A stretch of DNA of 64,000 nucleotides, taken from positions 1 to 64,000 of the forward strand of contig JBKBUF010000004.1 of NCBI GenBank assembly GCA_046290815.1. Direction: 5' to 3'. Shown here piece by piece: positions 16,209-25,270 of the stretch (position 1 is the first letter of the stretch; the number at the start of each line of letters is the position of its first letter). The stretch is from JBKBUF01 sp046290815. GTDB taxonomy: Bacteria; Bacteroidota; Bacteroidia; Cytophagales; Cytophagaceae. The notes beneath the pieces are model-generated. The model did not search any database. It saw only the letters and a list, made by a program, of their open reading frames with translations, and was not told where the DNA came from. The position numbers were made by a program, and so were the translations under genes.

Positions 16209-17871
16209 TTTTAAACTAATGAATAACTTACTAAAAATATCTTCATTTGTTCTTTGCTCAGGATTTCTGCTGGGGAGCTGTACCCTTGATAAAATGGTAC
16301 TCGACGACAGAGACCAGCTTGCAGTAGCGGAAGATCCGGAAAAAGGAATGCCTGTATTGAAATATAACAAAGGCGTTATCGATGATTTCTCCGGGGAGAT
16401 CTATAGCTGGTGGGTGGCAAATGAGCAAGTGGGCTTGTCAAGAAAAGGCGATACGCTTAAAGCTGTATTGAAAAATGTCGGACCTAAATGGGAATGCTTC
16501 GGTAAACAGTTCAATCTGCTTGATATGACAGAGGCCCCTGTGTTCAGAGTAAAAATGAGAGTGGAAGGAGCTACTGCACCTAACATCAGTCTGCACTTTA
16601 AAGACATGAATGGCTATGATGCCAATGCTGCACCTCCTACTATCAAAGTTCCGAAAAATGCACCTTACGATTATTACTACTTTAACTTTAAAGACAAGTG
16701 GAAACAAGGATGGCCTGATACCAAAAAAGTTGATGAGACTACAATTACTGAAATTCTGATTTTCATCAATGGTGGTGGTTCTCCTTTTACCGGAACTTTG
16801 TTCATTGATGAAATAGTTGCAGTAAGGGTGGAGGATATGCCTGAAGCAGGTCCTGCAGCTGATGGTGGTATGATCGATGAATTTACTGATCCTCTTGATC
16901 CATGGTGGGCAGCAGATAAAATCGGCCTTAAGCAGGAAGGAGAACAGATGCTGGTCATATCTACAGGTGCAGGTGCATCATATGAGTGTTTCGGTAGAGC
17001 ATTCCAGGCAATGAATTTTGCCAAATCAGGAATTGTAAGAATAAAAGCAAGATCTGAAGGAACGGATCTGCCTGTGCTAAGAGTAGATATGAAAGATTCT
17101 GAAGGCAGAGTAACCAATGCAAGTCCTGTCAGCAACAAAATTGAAACAGGTGAATTAAAAGATTACTTCTATAACTTTACCGGTAAATACACTCAGGTAT
17201 GGCCGGATGCTCAGACTGTAAAAGCAGAAGAGATTAAAGACATCCTATTGTTTATCAATGCCGGTGGTCCTCCCTATGAAGGCAAAATCTACATAGAAGA
17301 AATTGAAGTAATTACAGAAGCAAGATATAATGAGTTGATGGGCCTTGCTCCTACGGAAAATAATAACACCACAGCTTCTGCAGGTGGTTCGAATATCATT
17401 ACCATCGATAATTTCAATGAAGAAATATACAGCTGGTGGTCTAATGCTGAGAAAATGAAGCTTACAAAAGAAGGTGATAAAATGAAAGTGGAGTTGAAAA
17501 ACGTAGGTCCGGGATATGAGCCATTTGGAAGAGCTTTTAAAAATATCAACTTCAATCAGACTCCTGTTGTAAAGGTACGTGCCAAAGCAGATAAAGACCT
17601 TCAGCTGAGAGTAGATGTTAAAGATGAAAACGGCAGAAGCACCAATGCCCAGGCGATTGTTCAGCAGTTAGCGGCAGGCGATTTTGTGGATCTTTATTTC
17701 GACTTTACAGGTAAATACTCACAATCCTACCCTGATAATCAGGTAGTGGATCCAACAAAGATTACTGAAATCCTTTTCTTTGTAAATCCCGGTGGTGCAG
17801 GTTTTACAGGTACACTTATCATTGACGAAGTAAAGGCGATGACAACTGAAGATGCTAAAAATAAAAAGTAG
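16198..17871 (+). CDS. Lipoprotein with three tandem carbohydrate-binding-like jelly-roll domains
   Basis: 557 residues. Signal with lipobox LLGSC (Cys27 from the first ATG; Cys20 from the ATG at 16219, which may be the true start). The first ATG overlaps the previous gene by 11 bp. Three repeats of about 165 residues start at roughly 60, 225 and 400, each opening with IDDFSGEIYSWW-like, IDEFTDPLDPWW-like or IDNFNEEIYSWW-like sequence and closing with GTLFIDEIVAV-like strands. Internal landmarks recur: YECFGRAF, RVDMKD(E/S)GR, and FINGGGSPFTGTL. This is the pattern of CBM11/galactose-binding-like domains. Probably a multivalent glycan binder at the cell surface or in the periplasm. Confidence 0.78.
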   Translation: MNNNFKLMNNLLKISSFVLCSGFLLGSCTLDKMVLDDRDQLAVAEDPEKGMPVLKYNKGVIDDFSGEIYSWWVANEQVGLSRKGDTLKAVLKNVGPKWECFGKQFNLLDMTEAPVFRVKMRVEGATAPNISLHFKDMNGYDANAAPPTIKVPKNAPYDYYYFNFKDKWKQGWPDTKKVDETTITEILIFINGGGSPFTGTLFIDEIVAVRVEDMPEAGPAADGGMIDEFTDPLDPWWAADKIGLKQEGEQMLVISTGAGASYECFGRAFQAMNFAKSGIVRIKARSEGTDLPVLRVDMKDSEGRVTNASPVSNKIETGELKDYFYNFTGKYTQVWPDAQTVKAEEIKDILLFINAGGPPYEGKIYIEEIEVITEARYNELMGLAPTENNNTTASAGGSNIITIDNFNEEIYSWWSNAEKMKLTKEGDKMKVELKNVGPGYEPFGRAFKNINFNQTPVVKVRAKADKDLQLRVDVKDENGRSTNAQAIVQQLAAGDFVDLYFDFTGKYSQSYPDNQVVDPTKITEILFFVNPGGAGFTGTLIIDEVKAMTTEDAKNKK

Positions 17872-17918
17872 CATTTACCATAGTTACCATATAATAATAA
17901 AATATTGTTGTAAAACTT

Positions 17919-17952
17919 AATAAAGAGCTTGTACCAGAGCTCTTTATTTTCT
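17919..17952 (+). terminator. Rho-independent terminator before the GH3 gene
   Basis: Stem AATAAAGAGCT / AGCTCTTTATT with an 8-base loop, followed by a T-rich tail. It separates the lipoprotein run from the beta-glucosidase, which may have its own promoter or partial read-through. Confidence 0.75.
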
Positions 17953-17996
17953 TATTATTGCAAATAAATTTTCAATAACTCATTTTAAAAAACGTC

Positions 17997-20321
17997 ATGA
18001 ACTATAAGAAGCAATTTATTTCAGCTTTCTGTATTGCAGCGATGTTGTTTTTTTCTTTAGCCTCAGTGGCTCAGAAAAAACCTGCTAAAGGAACAGCTCC
18101 TGTGGAAGCCAAACCATTAACCGATGCCGAAATTGATCAAAGAGTGAAAGATCTTTTGGCAAAAATGTCCCTTGAAGAAAAAGTAGGGCAGATGACTCAG
18201 GTAAATCTTAATTTAGTAGTAAAGGGAGGTTACGGGAATATGGACGGAGTGATAGATCCGGTAGAGTTGAAAAAAGTAGTAGTGGATTATAAGGTTGGCT
18301 CTATTCTGAATGCCATCAACAGAGCTTATACTGTTGAAACATGGCACAAAATTATCACTGCCATACAGGATGAAGCCGCAAAAACACCAAATAAAATCCC
18401 GGTGCTTTATGGTATTGATGCCATTCACGGTGTTACCTTCACCATGAACTCAACTCTTTTACCTCAGAATATTGCATTAGGAGCAACCAGAAATACTGAG
18501 CTCTCAAGGCTTGCTGGAGAAATCACTGCTAAAGAAACAAGAGCTTCCGGTATCAGATGGAATTTTGCTCCTGTGCTTGACGTAGGAAGACAACCTCTAT
18601 GGCCAAGATTTGGCGAGACCTATGGTGAAGATGTGTACCTGGTTTCTCAGATGGGTATTGCTTCCATCATTGGTATGGAAGGCAACGGGAATCTAAATCA
18701 GCTTGACAGAGTGGCTTCATGTATGAAACATTACATCGGATATTCTCTTCCTACCAGCGGAAAGGACAGAACTCCTGCTTATATTCCTGAAAGAGTATTA
18801 AGAGAATACTTCCTTCCTCCGTTTAAAGCAGCGGTAGATGCCGGATCAAGCACTATCATGATCAACTCCAGTGAAATCAATGGCATACCTGTTCATGGAA
18901 GCAAATACCTGCTTACTGACATTCTAAGAGGTGAGCTAAAATTCCAGGGTCTTGCCGTTTCTGACTGGGAAGATATCATAAGATTGCATACCAAACACAA
19001 AGTAGCTGCTACTCCTAAAGAAGCTGTTAAAATGGGTGTAAATGCAGGGATAGACATGAGTATGGTGCCACATGATTTTTCATTTTATGATTTACTTATT
19101 GAAAATGTAAAAGACGGTTCTGTTTCAATGGCAAGAATTGATGAGGCTGTCGGAAGAATTTTGAAACTTAAATTCAGAACCGGCTTGTTCCAGAATGCTT
19201 ATCCTGAAAAAGATGCTGTAAAACAATTTGGACAACCTCAGTACAAAACTGCTGCTCTTGAGTCAGCCAGAGAGGTAATTACACTTTTGAAAAATCAGGA
19301 TAATATACTTCCGCTTCCTAAAGGAAAGAAAATATTTGTGACCGGTCCTGCATCAAATTCTGTAACTGCACTTAACGGAAGCTGGTCATACACCTGGCAA
19401 GGCGATGACATCAGATGGTATCCTGATTCTACCGCCCATATTTTAAATGCTATCAGAGCAAAAAATACAGGTGGCCAGGTGACATTTTCAAAAGGAGCCA
19501 ACTTCAAAGGAGCAGACCTAGATGTGAAGAAAGCCGTAGAAATGGCTAAAGCTGCAGATTATGTTGTGGTATGTATAGGAGAAGATGCTTACGCAGAATC
19601 ACCGGGGGTGATCGACGAACTTGAGCTTCCTGAAAACCAACAAAAACTTGTTACTGCACTTGCTGAAGCAGGTAAACCTATCATTATGGTGCTTGTGGAA
19701 GGCAGACCTAGAATTATCAGAAAGATTGAGCCTCTTGCCAAAGGAATTCTGATGGCTTATATACCGGGAAGTCAGGGACACAATGCAATCGCTGAAGTTC
19801 TTTTCGGAGATGTTAATCCAAGTGGCAAACTTCCTTTTACCTACCATAAATACTCAGGTGATATTGTATTGTATGATCACAAATACAGTGACAGAGTAAC
19901 TGAATTAAATCCCGGAGATATGGGAGAGGGTGGTTACAAACCTCAGTGGGCTTTCGGACATGGTTTGAGCTATACCAAATTTGAGTACAGCAATCTGAAG
20001 GTTGCAAGTAAAACTTTGACAGGTAACGATAAATTAAAAGTTACAGTTGATGTGAAAAATGCAGGAGAAAGAGCAGGAAAAGAAGCTGTAGAGTTATATA
20101 CCAGAGATCACTTTGCTTCTGTAACTCCAAGCTGGCAGAGATTGAGAAAGTTTAAAAAGATTAGCTTAAATCCGGGACAAACAGTTACCGTTGAGTTCGA
20201 ACTGGATAAAAATGATCTTGCATTTATCGGTTTAGATGAAAAAACTTTCGTGACTGAAGACGGAGATTTTGATGTGATGATCGGAAACCTGAAGCAGACA
20301 TTTACTTACAAGTCGAAGTAA
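17997..20321 (+). CDS. bglX: Glycoside hydrolase family 3 beta-glucosidase, BglX-like
   Basis: 774 residues. Signal peptide (ends ASVAQ), so periplasmic. GH3 N-terminal barrel from about residue 45 with nucleophile Asp323 in GLAVSDWEDI and the substrate-binding KHYIGYS; the alpha/beta sandwich domain (ITLLKNQDNILPLP ... VCIGEDAYAESPG), and a fibronectin-III-like C-terminal domain (KVTVDVKNAGERAGKEAVELY). Length and order match BglX. It should cleave terminal beta-glucosyl residues from cello-oligosaccharides or related glucans imported across the outer membrane. Position after the barrel/lipoprotein genes makes it the likely last step of that locus. No T9SS domain. Confidence 0.93.
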   Translation: MNYKKQFISAFCIAAMLFFSLASVAQKKPAKGTAPVEAKPLTDAEIDQRVKDLLAKMSLEEKVGQMTQVNLNLVVKGGYGNMDGVIDPVELKKVVVDYKVGSILNAINRAYTVETWHKIITAIQDEAAKTPNKIPVLYGIDAIHGVTFTMNSTLLPQNIALGATRNTELSRLAGEITAKETRASGIRWNFAPVLDVGRQPLWPRFGETYGEDVYLVSQMGIASIIGMEGNGNLNQLDRVASCMKHYIGYSLPTSGKDRTPAYIPERVLREYFLPPFKAAVDAGSSTIMINSSEINGIPVHGSKYLLTDILRGELKFQGLAVSDWEDIIRLHTKHKVAATPKEAVKMGVNAGIDMSMVPHDFSFYDLLIENVKDGSVSMARIDEAVGRILKLKFRTGLFQNAYPEKDAVKQFGQPQYKTAALESAREVITLLKNQDNILPLPKGKKIFVTGPASNSVTALNGSWSYTWQGDDIRWYPDSTAHILNAIRAKNTGGQVTFSKGANFKGADLDVKKAVEMAKAADYVVVCIGEDAYAESPGVIDELELPENQQKLVTALAEAGKPIIMVLVEGRPRIIRKIEPLAKGILMAYIPGSQGHNAIAEVLFGDVNPSGKLPFTYHKYSGDIVLYDHKYSDRVTELNPGDMGEGGYKPQWAFGHGLSYTKFEYSNLKVASKTLTGNDKLKVTVDVKNAGERAGKEAVELYTRDHFASVTPSWQRLRKFKKISLNPGQTVTVEFELDKNDLAFIGLDEKTFVTEDGDFDVMIGNLKQTFTYKSK

Positions 20322-20341
20322 TCAGAAAAAGTAATGAATTT

Positions 20342-20375
20342 AAAGAGGCTGCCAATAAAGGCAGCCTCTTTTTTT
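20342..20375 (+). terminator. Rho-independent terminator after the GH3 gene
   Basis: An 11-bp perfect stem AAGAGGCTGCC / GGCAGCCTCTT with a 6-base loop and a run of seven Ts. Confidence 0.92.
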
Positions 20376-20393
20376 GTTGTATCTAAGATAAGG

Positions 20394-20560
20394 TCCTCCC
20401 TACGGGATTCCGGATAAATTGTAAATTATAGGATAATATTCTACCATAAGTCCATCCTTATGGGATTGATAATATATCCGGAGAAAGTCCGGTAGCGGTA
20501 GGTACGGATTAAAGCAGTTTGATATATTGATGAGCTCCATCAGAGCGACCTTATTATTCA
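20394..20560. repeat. Possible dispersed element with GAGCTCCATCAGAGCGACC core
   Basis: Non-coding stretch with two degenerate copies of a CCCTACGGGATT / CCTTATGGGATT word at about 20398 and 20456, then a segment ending GAGCTCCATCAGAGCGACC. Similar words occur as interspersed intergenic repeats in Bacteroidota genomes (recollection). Single copy in this window, so the repeat nature is inferred. Confidence 0.35.
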
Positions 20561-20612
20561 TTCGGTCTTGTCAAATTTTGAATTATTTTTAAAATCACCG
20601 ATCTTCCAAACC

Positions 20613-21983
20613 ATGAATAAGTTTCAATCCATAAACCCATATAACGGCCAGCTTTTAGCAGAGTTTGAATTGCTACTTCCACAACAGATCAACGAAAAAC
20701 TAGATCTGGCGCGAAATGCATTCAAAAACTGGTCCCTTAAAGGCTTTGCTGAAAGGCAAAAACTGATGAAGGCTGTGGCGCATCAGTTAATGTTAAATAA
20801 AGAAGCTTTAGCCAGACTTATTACTTTGGAAGTAGGCAAGCCTATAAGCGAGTCATACGCTGAACTTGAAAAATGTGCCTGGACATGTGATTTTTATGCT
20901 GACCATGCAGCAGAATATTTGGTCCCGGAGATAATTAATACAGATGCTACAGAAAGCTTTGTGAGATTTGATCCTCTTGGCTGCATTTTGGCAGTGATGC
21001 CATGGAATTTTCCCTTCTGGCAGGTTTTCAGATTTGCTGCCCCTGCCTTGATGGCTGGAAATACAGCAGTGTTAAAACATGCTGCTAATGTTCCTCAATG
21101 TGCTTTAGCTATCGAAGATATCTTTAAATCTTCCGGTTACCCTGAAGGAATTTTTCAGAGTTTATTGATCAGCAATGAGGCGACAGAGCAGGTGATCAAT
21201 CATGACGTGGTTAAGGCCGTAACTTTGACAGGTAGTGAAAGAGCAGGATCTGATGTTGCAATGAAATCAGGTAAAGCATTAAAGAAAACCCTGCTTGAAT
21301 TAGGAGGCAGTGATGCTTTTATTGTACTGAATGATGCGGACCTGGATTTTACTACAGAAATGGCCCTGAAATCAAGAATGATCAATACAGGGCAAAGTTG
21401 TATTGCAGCAAAAAGATTTATTGTGGACGCGTCCATTCACGATCAGTTTGCAGAACTGATGAAAACAAAGATGGAAAATCTGGTCAGTGGTAATCCTCTT
21501 GACCAATCTACACAGGTAGGAGTACTTGCAAGAAAAGATCTTGCAGAGAACCTATGGAGGCAGGTAGATGAAAGTGTAAAACAGGGAGCAAAAGTTATTA
21601 CAGGTGCATTAAAACCAGAGGGCGCATATTTTAAACCTACCATACTGGTAAATGTAAAGAAAGGCATGCCTGCCTATGAAGAAGAATTATTTGGTCCGGT
21701 GGCCACCATTATCAAAGCAATTGATGTGGAACATGCTATAGAATTGGCCAACGATAATCGTTACGGACTTGGCAGTTCTGTTTGGACAAAGAACATTGAA
21801 AATGCCAAATTCATAGCAGGCAGGATAGAGGCAGGATCTGTTTTTATCAATGGTATTGTAAAGTCAGATGCAAGACTGCCTTTCGGGGGAGTTAAGAAAT
21901 CCGGTTACGGAAGAGAGTTATCTGGTTATGGGATTAAGGAATTTGTAAATGTGAAAACGGTGTGGGTTGGGGGAAGGCAGTAG
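20613..21983 (+). CDS. NAD(P)-dependent succinate-semialdehyde dehydrogenase-type aldehyde dehydrogenase
   Basis: 456 residues from ATG 20613, which yields the standard FQSINPYNGQ start; the frame extends to a TTG at 20568 with no support. ALDH superfamily: Rossmann motif VTLTGSERAG, general base Glu229 in LLELGGSD, nucleophile Cys263 in NTGQSCIAAK, and EELFGPVATI. The short length and the MPWNFPFWQVFR block match the Sad/YneI branch that oxidises succinate semialdehyde to succinate. Stands alone after the GH3 terminator, so it need not belong to the glucan locus. Its last codons (GGRQ and the TAG stop) fall in the GCAGTAGG repeat. Confidence 0.85.
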   Translation: MNKFQSINPYNGQLLAEFELLLPQQINEKLDLARNAFKNWSLKGFAERQKLMKAVAHQLMLNKEALARLITLEVGKPISESYAELEKCAWTCDFYADHAAEYLVPEIINTDATESFVRFDPLGCILAVMPWNFPFWQVFRFAAPALMAGNTAVLKHAANVPQCALAIEDIFKSSGYPEGIFQSLLISNEATEQVINHDVVKAVTLTGSERAGSDVAMKSGKALKKTLLELGGSDAFIVLNDADLDFTTEMALKSRMINTGQSCIAAKRFIVDASIHDQFAELMKTKMENLVSGNPLDQSTQVGVLARKDLAENLWRQVDESVKQGAKVITGALKPEGAYFKPTILVNVKKGMPAYEEELFGPVATIIKAIDVEHAIELANDNRYGLGSSVWTKNIENAKFIAGRIEAGSVFINGIVKSDARLPFGGVKKSGYGRELSGYGIKEFVNVKTVWVGGRQ

Positions 21984-21995
21984 GCAGTAGGCAAT
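21977..21995 (+). repeat. GCAGTAGGCAGTAGGCAAT word, copy 4
   Basis: Overlaps the stop codon of the semialdehyde dehydrogenase, on the same strand. The following bases to 22051 form a second word run in which CAGAAGTC and GACTTCTG can pair, between two convergent genes. Confidence 0.65.
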
Positions 21996-22053
21996 TGGCA
22001 AGTCAGAAGTCGAAAGTCATTAGTCTGACTTCTGGGTATCGACTTTTGTCTTT

Positions 22054-23616
22054 TTAACCACCCACGGCTTTTCGTCTTGATGGCATCGGAAGTGTCCATG
22101 TTTCTTCAGTTTTCTTTTTATTTATTCTATACCTATCTATTCTTCTTTTCCTTTTAAGTAAAGCAAAGTATGCAAAAGGAAAATTGATCATAGATGAGAA
22201 TCCGTTAAATGCAGCATTGTTTTTTAGCTGCCCGGAAAGTTCAGAAAAAATCTCGTTCATTATTACACTTCTTCTGACATCACCTTTTTCTTTAACATAG
22301 GACAACCTGTATAGAGCAATTAATCCAAGAATAAATGCAAACAGGAAAAAGAAATCCCACTGCTGAAGTTCTAAGGTTCGCATTACCATTTTTCCTTCCG
22401 GACTTTTCCATTCCAGGTTCCATGATAGTTGTCTTTTAGAGAAAAAGTCAGCAAAGTAACCTCCAATAATGGGAGCGATGGCAGCGAACAAAGCATTCAT
22501 CATACTTCTGGCAGTAAGAAATACTATTGCCTCTCCTTCTTTCGGAGCTAGTTTTAATCCAATATTATTAAGTGCAAGATTGATTCCTGCAAGTGTGATT
22601 CCATTGATAACATAAATTAAAGTAAGTAATGGAATGGTTAAGCTGTGGTAACCAGGCATAGTTGTGAATGTCCATGCGACAAAACACATGAGATATACCG
22701 GCGCGCAGATCCTTAATATAGTTTTGTTACTGTATTTATCAGAATACTTACCCCATATTCTAATGAAGAGAATATTTGTGACCTGACTTAGAATACTGAA
22801 ACCAACTACATACGATAATGGAAGTCCTAAAAATTTTAGAAGATACACACTGAAGAATGGAGTAGCTAAATTCACAGCAAATGCCCAGAATGAATTAAAT
22901 ACCATCAGATTTCTGAAGTTGACATTCTGAAAGGGTTTATGAAATAGTTTGAACAGGTTTTTTCGGACAGGAGCCATTTTGGGCTCAGGTGTTTTTGCAA
23001 TCATAAATATTCCTGCAAGACCTGAAAGCCCTCCGAGAAAAAACATTAAGGCATAAGTAGGGACCTCATACTGAGAATAACTTCCTTTTACGAAATCCAG
23101 CGAAAATGCACAAATAAGGCTTAAAGTCACATTGAGCATTTGTATTAAACGGCTTCTACCGGAGAAATAACTTCCCAGTTTTTCTTCAGGTACAAGATCT
23201 TTCATCCAGGAATTCCAGCTGCATCCTGAAATTGATCCGAACATAAAGTGCATAAACAGCAGTCCGATCATTATATTCAGACTGATAAAAGGAGAAAACA
23301 GGAATGGAAGGAAGCTTATTAAAAACAAAGGTAACCTTGCAAAGAAAGAAGAGTATACTGAAATCGATCTTCTGTTTTTGTATTTGTTTAATACAAAAAT
23401 TGCCAGTAACTGAAAAATGCTGGAAAATGTCGGCAATGCAGCAAGTATACCAATCTGGAAATTTGAGGCGCCAAGTTTTAGTGCCAACGCCACCAGAAAT
23501 GCTCCACCTGTTAAAGTCGCCATTGCTTCGGCAAATAATCCATCCTTCACAATATTTTTAAGGCCGGTATTGATCTGCTCTTCAGATAAATTTTCTTCCG
23601 AAGGTTTGAATCTCAT
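22054..23616 (-). CDS. Major facilitator superfamily transporter
   Basis: 520 residues with about twelve hydrophobic segments. The first half holds an MFS-like turn after segment 2 (NKYKNRRSISVYS) and the second half another (GKYSDKYSNKTILR). The N-terminus lies at the cytoplasmic side (SEEQINTGLKNIVKDGLFAEAM) and there is a 70-residue hydrophilic tail. A soluble stretch between segments 6 and 7 (KTPEPKMAPVRKNLFKLF) is as expected. The substrate cannot be predicted. Divergent from the YdcF-like gene, convergent with the dehydrogenase. Confidence 0.8.
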   Translation of the reverse strand: MRFKPSEENLSEEQINTGLKNIVKDGLFAEAMATLTGGAFLVALALKLGASNFQIGILAALPTFSSIFQLLAIFVLNKYKNRRSISVYSSFFARLPLFLISFLPFLFSPFISLNIMIGLLFMHFMFGSISGCSWNSWMKDLVPEEKLGSYFSGRSRLIQMLNVTLSLICAFSLDFVKGSYSQYEVPTYALMFFLGGLSGLAGIFMIAKTPEPKMAPVRKNLFKLFHKPFQNVNFRNLMVFNSFWAFAVNLATPFFSVYLLKFLGLPLSYVVGFSILSQVTNILFIRIWGKYSDKYSNKTILRICAPVYLMCFVAWTFTTMPGYHSLTIPLLTLIYVINGITLAGINLALNNIGLKLAPKEGEAIVFLTARSMMNALFAAIAPIIGGYFADFFSKRQLSWNLEWKSPEGKMVMRTLELQQWDFFFLFAFILGLIALYRLSYVKEKGDVRRSVIMNEIFSELSGQLKNNAAFNGFSSMINFPFAYFALLKRKRRIDRYRINKKKTEETWTLPMPSRRKAVGG

Positions 23617-23682
23617 GTGTTAGCTGTTAAGGTGATTATGTGGTTTCAATTTTGTAATTTCAAACAAAAATGGTGTCACAAA

Positions 23683-24441
23683 ATGTTCTTTTATCTTTCA
23701 AAAATTTTATATTTCATTGCTATGCCATTGGTATGGATCATAGTATTGATGCTTTGGTCATTGTTTGTGAAGAACAAAAAAAAGCAAATCAGGATTCAGC
23801 TTTTGTCCCTTATTTTACTATTGTTTTTCACTAATCTTTATTTGGCAGATAAGGCTTTTTCTTTATGGGAAACAGAGCCTGTTCCATTAGCTTCTTTAAA
23901 GCCGTATAAAACAGGGATAGTACTAACTGGCATTACCTTGCCTGCTAAATCTCCTGAGGATAGGGTTTATTTTGGAAAGGGAGCTGACAGGGTTTTACAT
24001 ACTGTACAATTGTACCGCCGGAAACTGATAAGCAAAATATTAATTTCAGGCGGTTATGGAAGGATTTCAGGTGTTGAGATTTCGGAAGCAAAACAGCTTC
24101 AAAAAGTATTCATTAATTGCGGAGTTCCTGAGAAAGCGATTTTTATTGAACCTTTGTCCAGGAATACCAGCGAAAACGCGTTGTTTTCAAAGAAAGTTCT
24201 TGATTCTTTAAATTTATCAGGAGAAAACCTTTTGATTACTTCTGCATTTCATATGCGGCGTGCGAAAGGGTGTTTTGATAAAGCAGGTATAGAAACTGAT
24301 ATTTTTCCTGTTGATTATTACGTCGAAGATTACTTTTCAATTGATAAAGTTATACCTTCTGAAAAGGCGCTTTATAAATGGTCAATACTGATTCATGAAA
24401 TTCTCGGATATGCCGTTTATAAACTGATGGGCTATCTGTAG
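23683..24441 (+). CDS. YdcF/ElyC-type DUF218 membrane protein
   Basis: 252 residues from the ATG at 23683, which opens the first of two N-terminal membrane helices; the upstream 22 codons overlap the neighbouring MFS start region and look non-coding. The soluble domain carries DUF218 landmarks: GIVLTGITLPA, ILISGGYGRISG, EAKQLQKVFINCGVPEKAI, EPLSRNTSENALFSK and LLITSAFHMRRAKGCF. Family members such as ElyC and SanA act on envelope lipid-carrier or peptidoglycan metabolism; the biochemical activity is unsettled. Ends 26 bp before the convergent glycan operon. Confidence 0.85.
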   Translation: MFFYLSKILYFIAMPLVWIIVLMLWSLFVKNKKKQIRIQLLSLILLLFFTNLYLADKAFSLWETEPVPLASLKPYKTGIVLTGITLPAKSPEDRVYFGKGADRVLHTVQLYRRKLISKILISGGYGRISGVEISEAKQLQKVFINCGVPEKAIFIEPLSRNTSENALFSKKVLDSLNLSGENLLITSAFHMRRAKGCFDKAGIETDIFPVDYYVEDYFSIDKVIPSEKALYKWSILIHEILGYAVYKLMGYL

Positions 24442-24469
24442 AAACCTTAAACTTTTAACTTTTAACTCA
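24442..24469 (+). repeat. TTTTAACTT word run after the YdcF-like gene
   Basis: AAACTTTTAACTTTTAACT follows the stop codon directly. A longer relative is at 45319-45368 after another plus-strand gene. Confidence 0.5.
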
Positions 24470-25270
24470 AATCGGTAAATACTCCGGAGCGTTAATCCTT
24501 CTGTCAGGAACAGTTGTTTCCAGCTCCTGATGATACACCCCGCTTGGAAGAATACCGCAGCCGCCATATTTTTTCATTACTCTCAGTTGGGCAAGTACAT
24601 CTTCTCCACAATGATTGGCAGGAAGATCTTTCCAGAAACTGAATCCGCCGCAATCTTTTAATTTTTCTGTATTATACATCGTGCATCCTCCGATCCAGGC
24701 TACTTTGTACCTTAATATTTCGATTTCATTTCTACAATATCTTTCTTGTAAATGATAAACATTAGCTGCATTGTGAAGGACAAAACGATTCCATTCAACA
24801 CTTCCGGGCTTTATATATTCTGGTTTTACTTCTTCTTTCCAAAATTCAATGTTTTGCTCCGAAGGTCTGATGTCATTCTTATAGGATAAACCTATCACAG
24901 CGGCGCCTGCAAATCCGCAATCACCTTTCTCAAGTGCTTTTAAAAGATTTTTAATAACGTAAGGCTCCAGGATAAGATCATCATCAAGAAATAAGGCATA
25001 TTCCGTCTCACAATGATCTAACAGAAATTGCCTTTGATGAGCCATTCCTCTTTTCTGATTGTTTCTCTTTACTGTCACTTCATGACCCTTAACATTCAGA
25101 AGATTTATGCTGCATTTTAAGGAAATATTTCCTAATAAAATATTTTCGGTAGACTGGTCTGAAATAATTATGTCAAAATTTTTTTCTTCCTGATAGCATA
25201 AGCTGGTTAATAAAACAGACAAGGAACATACTCTGTTGTAGGTCGGGATCAGGATGGTGATTTTTTTCAT
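24467..25270 (-). CDS. Family 2 glycosyltransferase
   Basis: 267 residues. GT-A fold: MKKITILIPTYNR at the N-terminus, the DXD-like metal motif in YALFLDDDLIL, and a C-terminal acceptor part with GGCTMYNTEKL and a HCGEDVLAQL motif. No membrane segment. Last gene of the minus-strand glycan operon; its ATG overlaps the stop of the upstream GT9 gene by 4 bp (ATGA), showing translational coupling. Transfers a sugar onto a growing surface glycan, most likely at the cytoplasmic face; donor and acceptor unknown. Confidence 0.87.
   Translation of the reverse strand: MKKITILIPTYNRVCSLSVLLTSLCYQEEKNFDIIISDQSTENILLGNISLKCSINLLNVKGHEVTVKRNNQKRGMAHQRQFLLDHCETEYALFLDDDLILEPYVIKNLLKALEKGDCGFAGAAVIGLSYKNDIRPSEQNIEFWKEEVKPEYIKPGSVEWNRFVLHNAANVYHLQERYCRNEIEILRYKVAWIGGCTMYNTEKLKDCGGFSFWKDLPANHCGEDVLAQLRVMKKYGGCGILPSGVYHQELETTVPDRRINAPEYLPI

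Noticed and set aside
10114..20321. Ordinary SusCD polysaccharide utilisation locus
   Set aside because: No TonB-dependent receptor with plug domain and no SusD-like protein were found.
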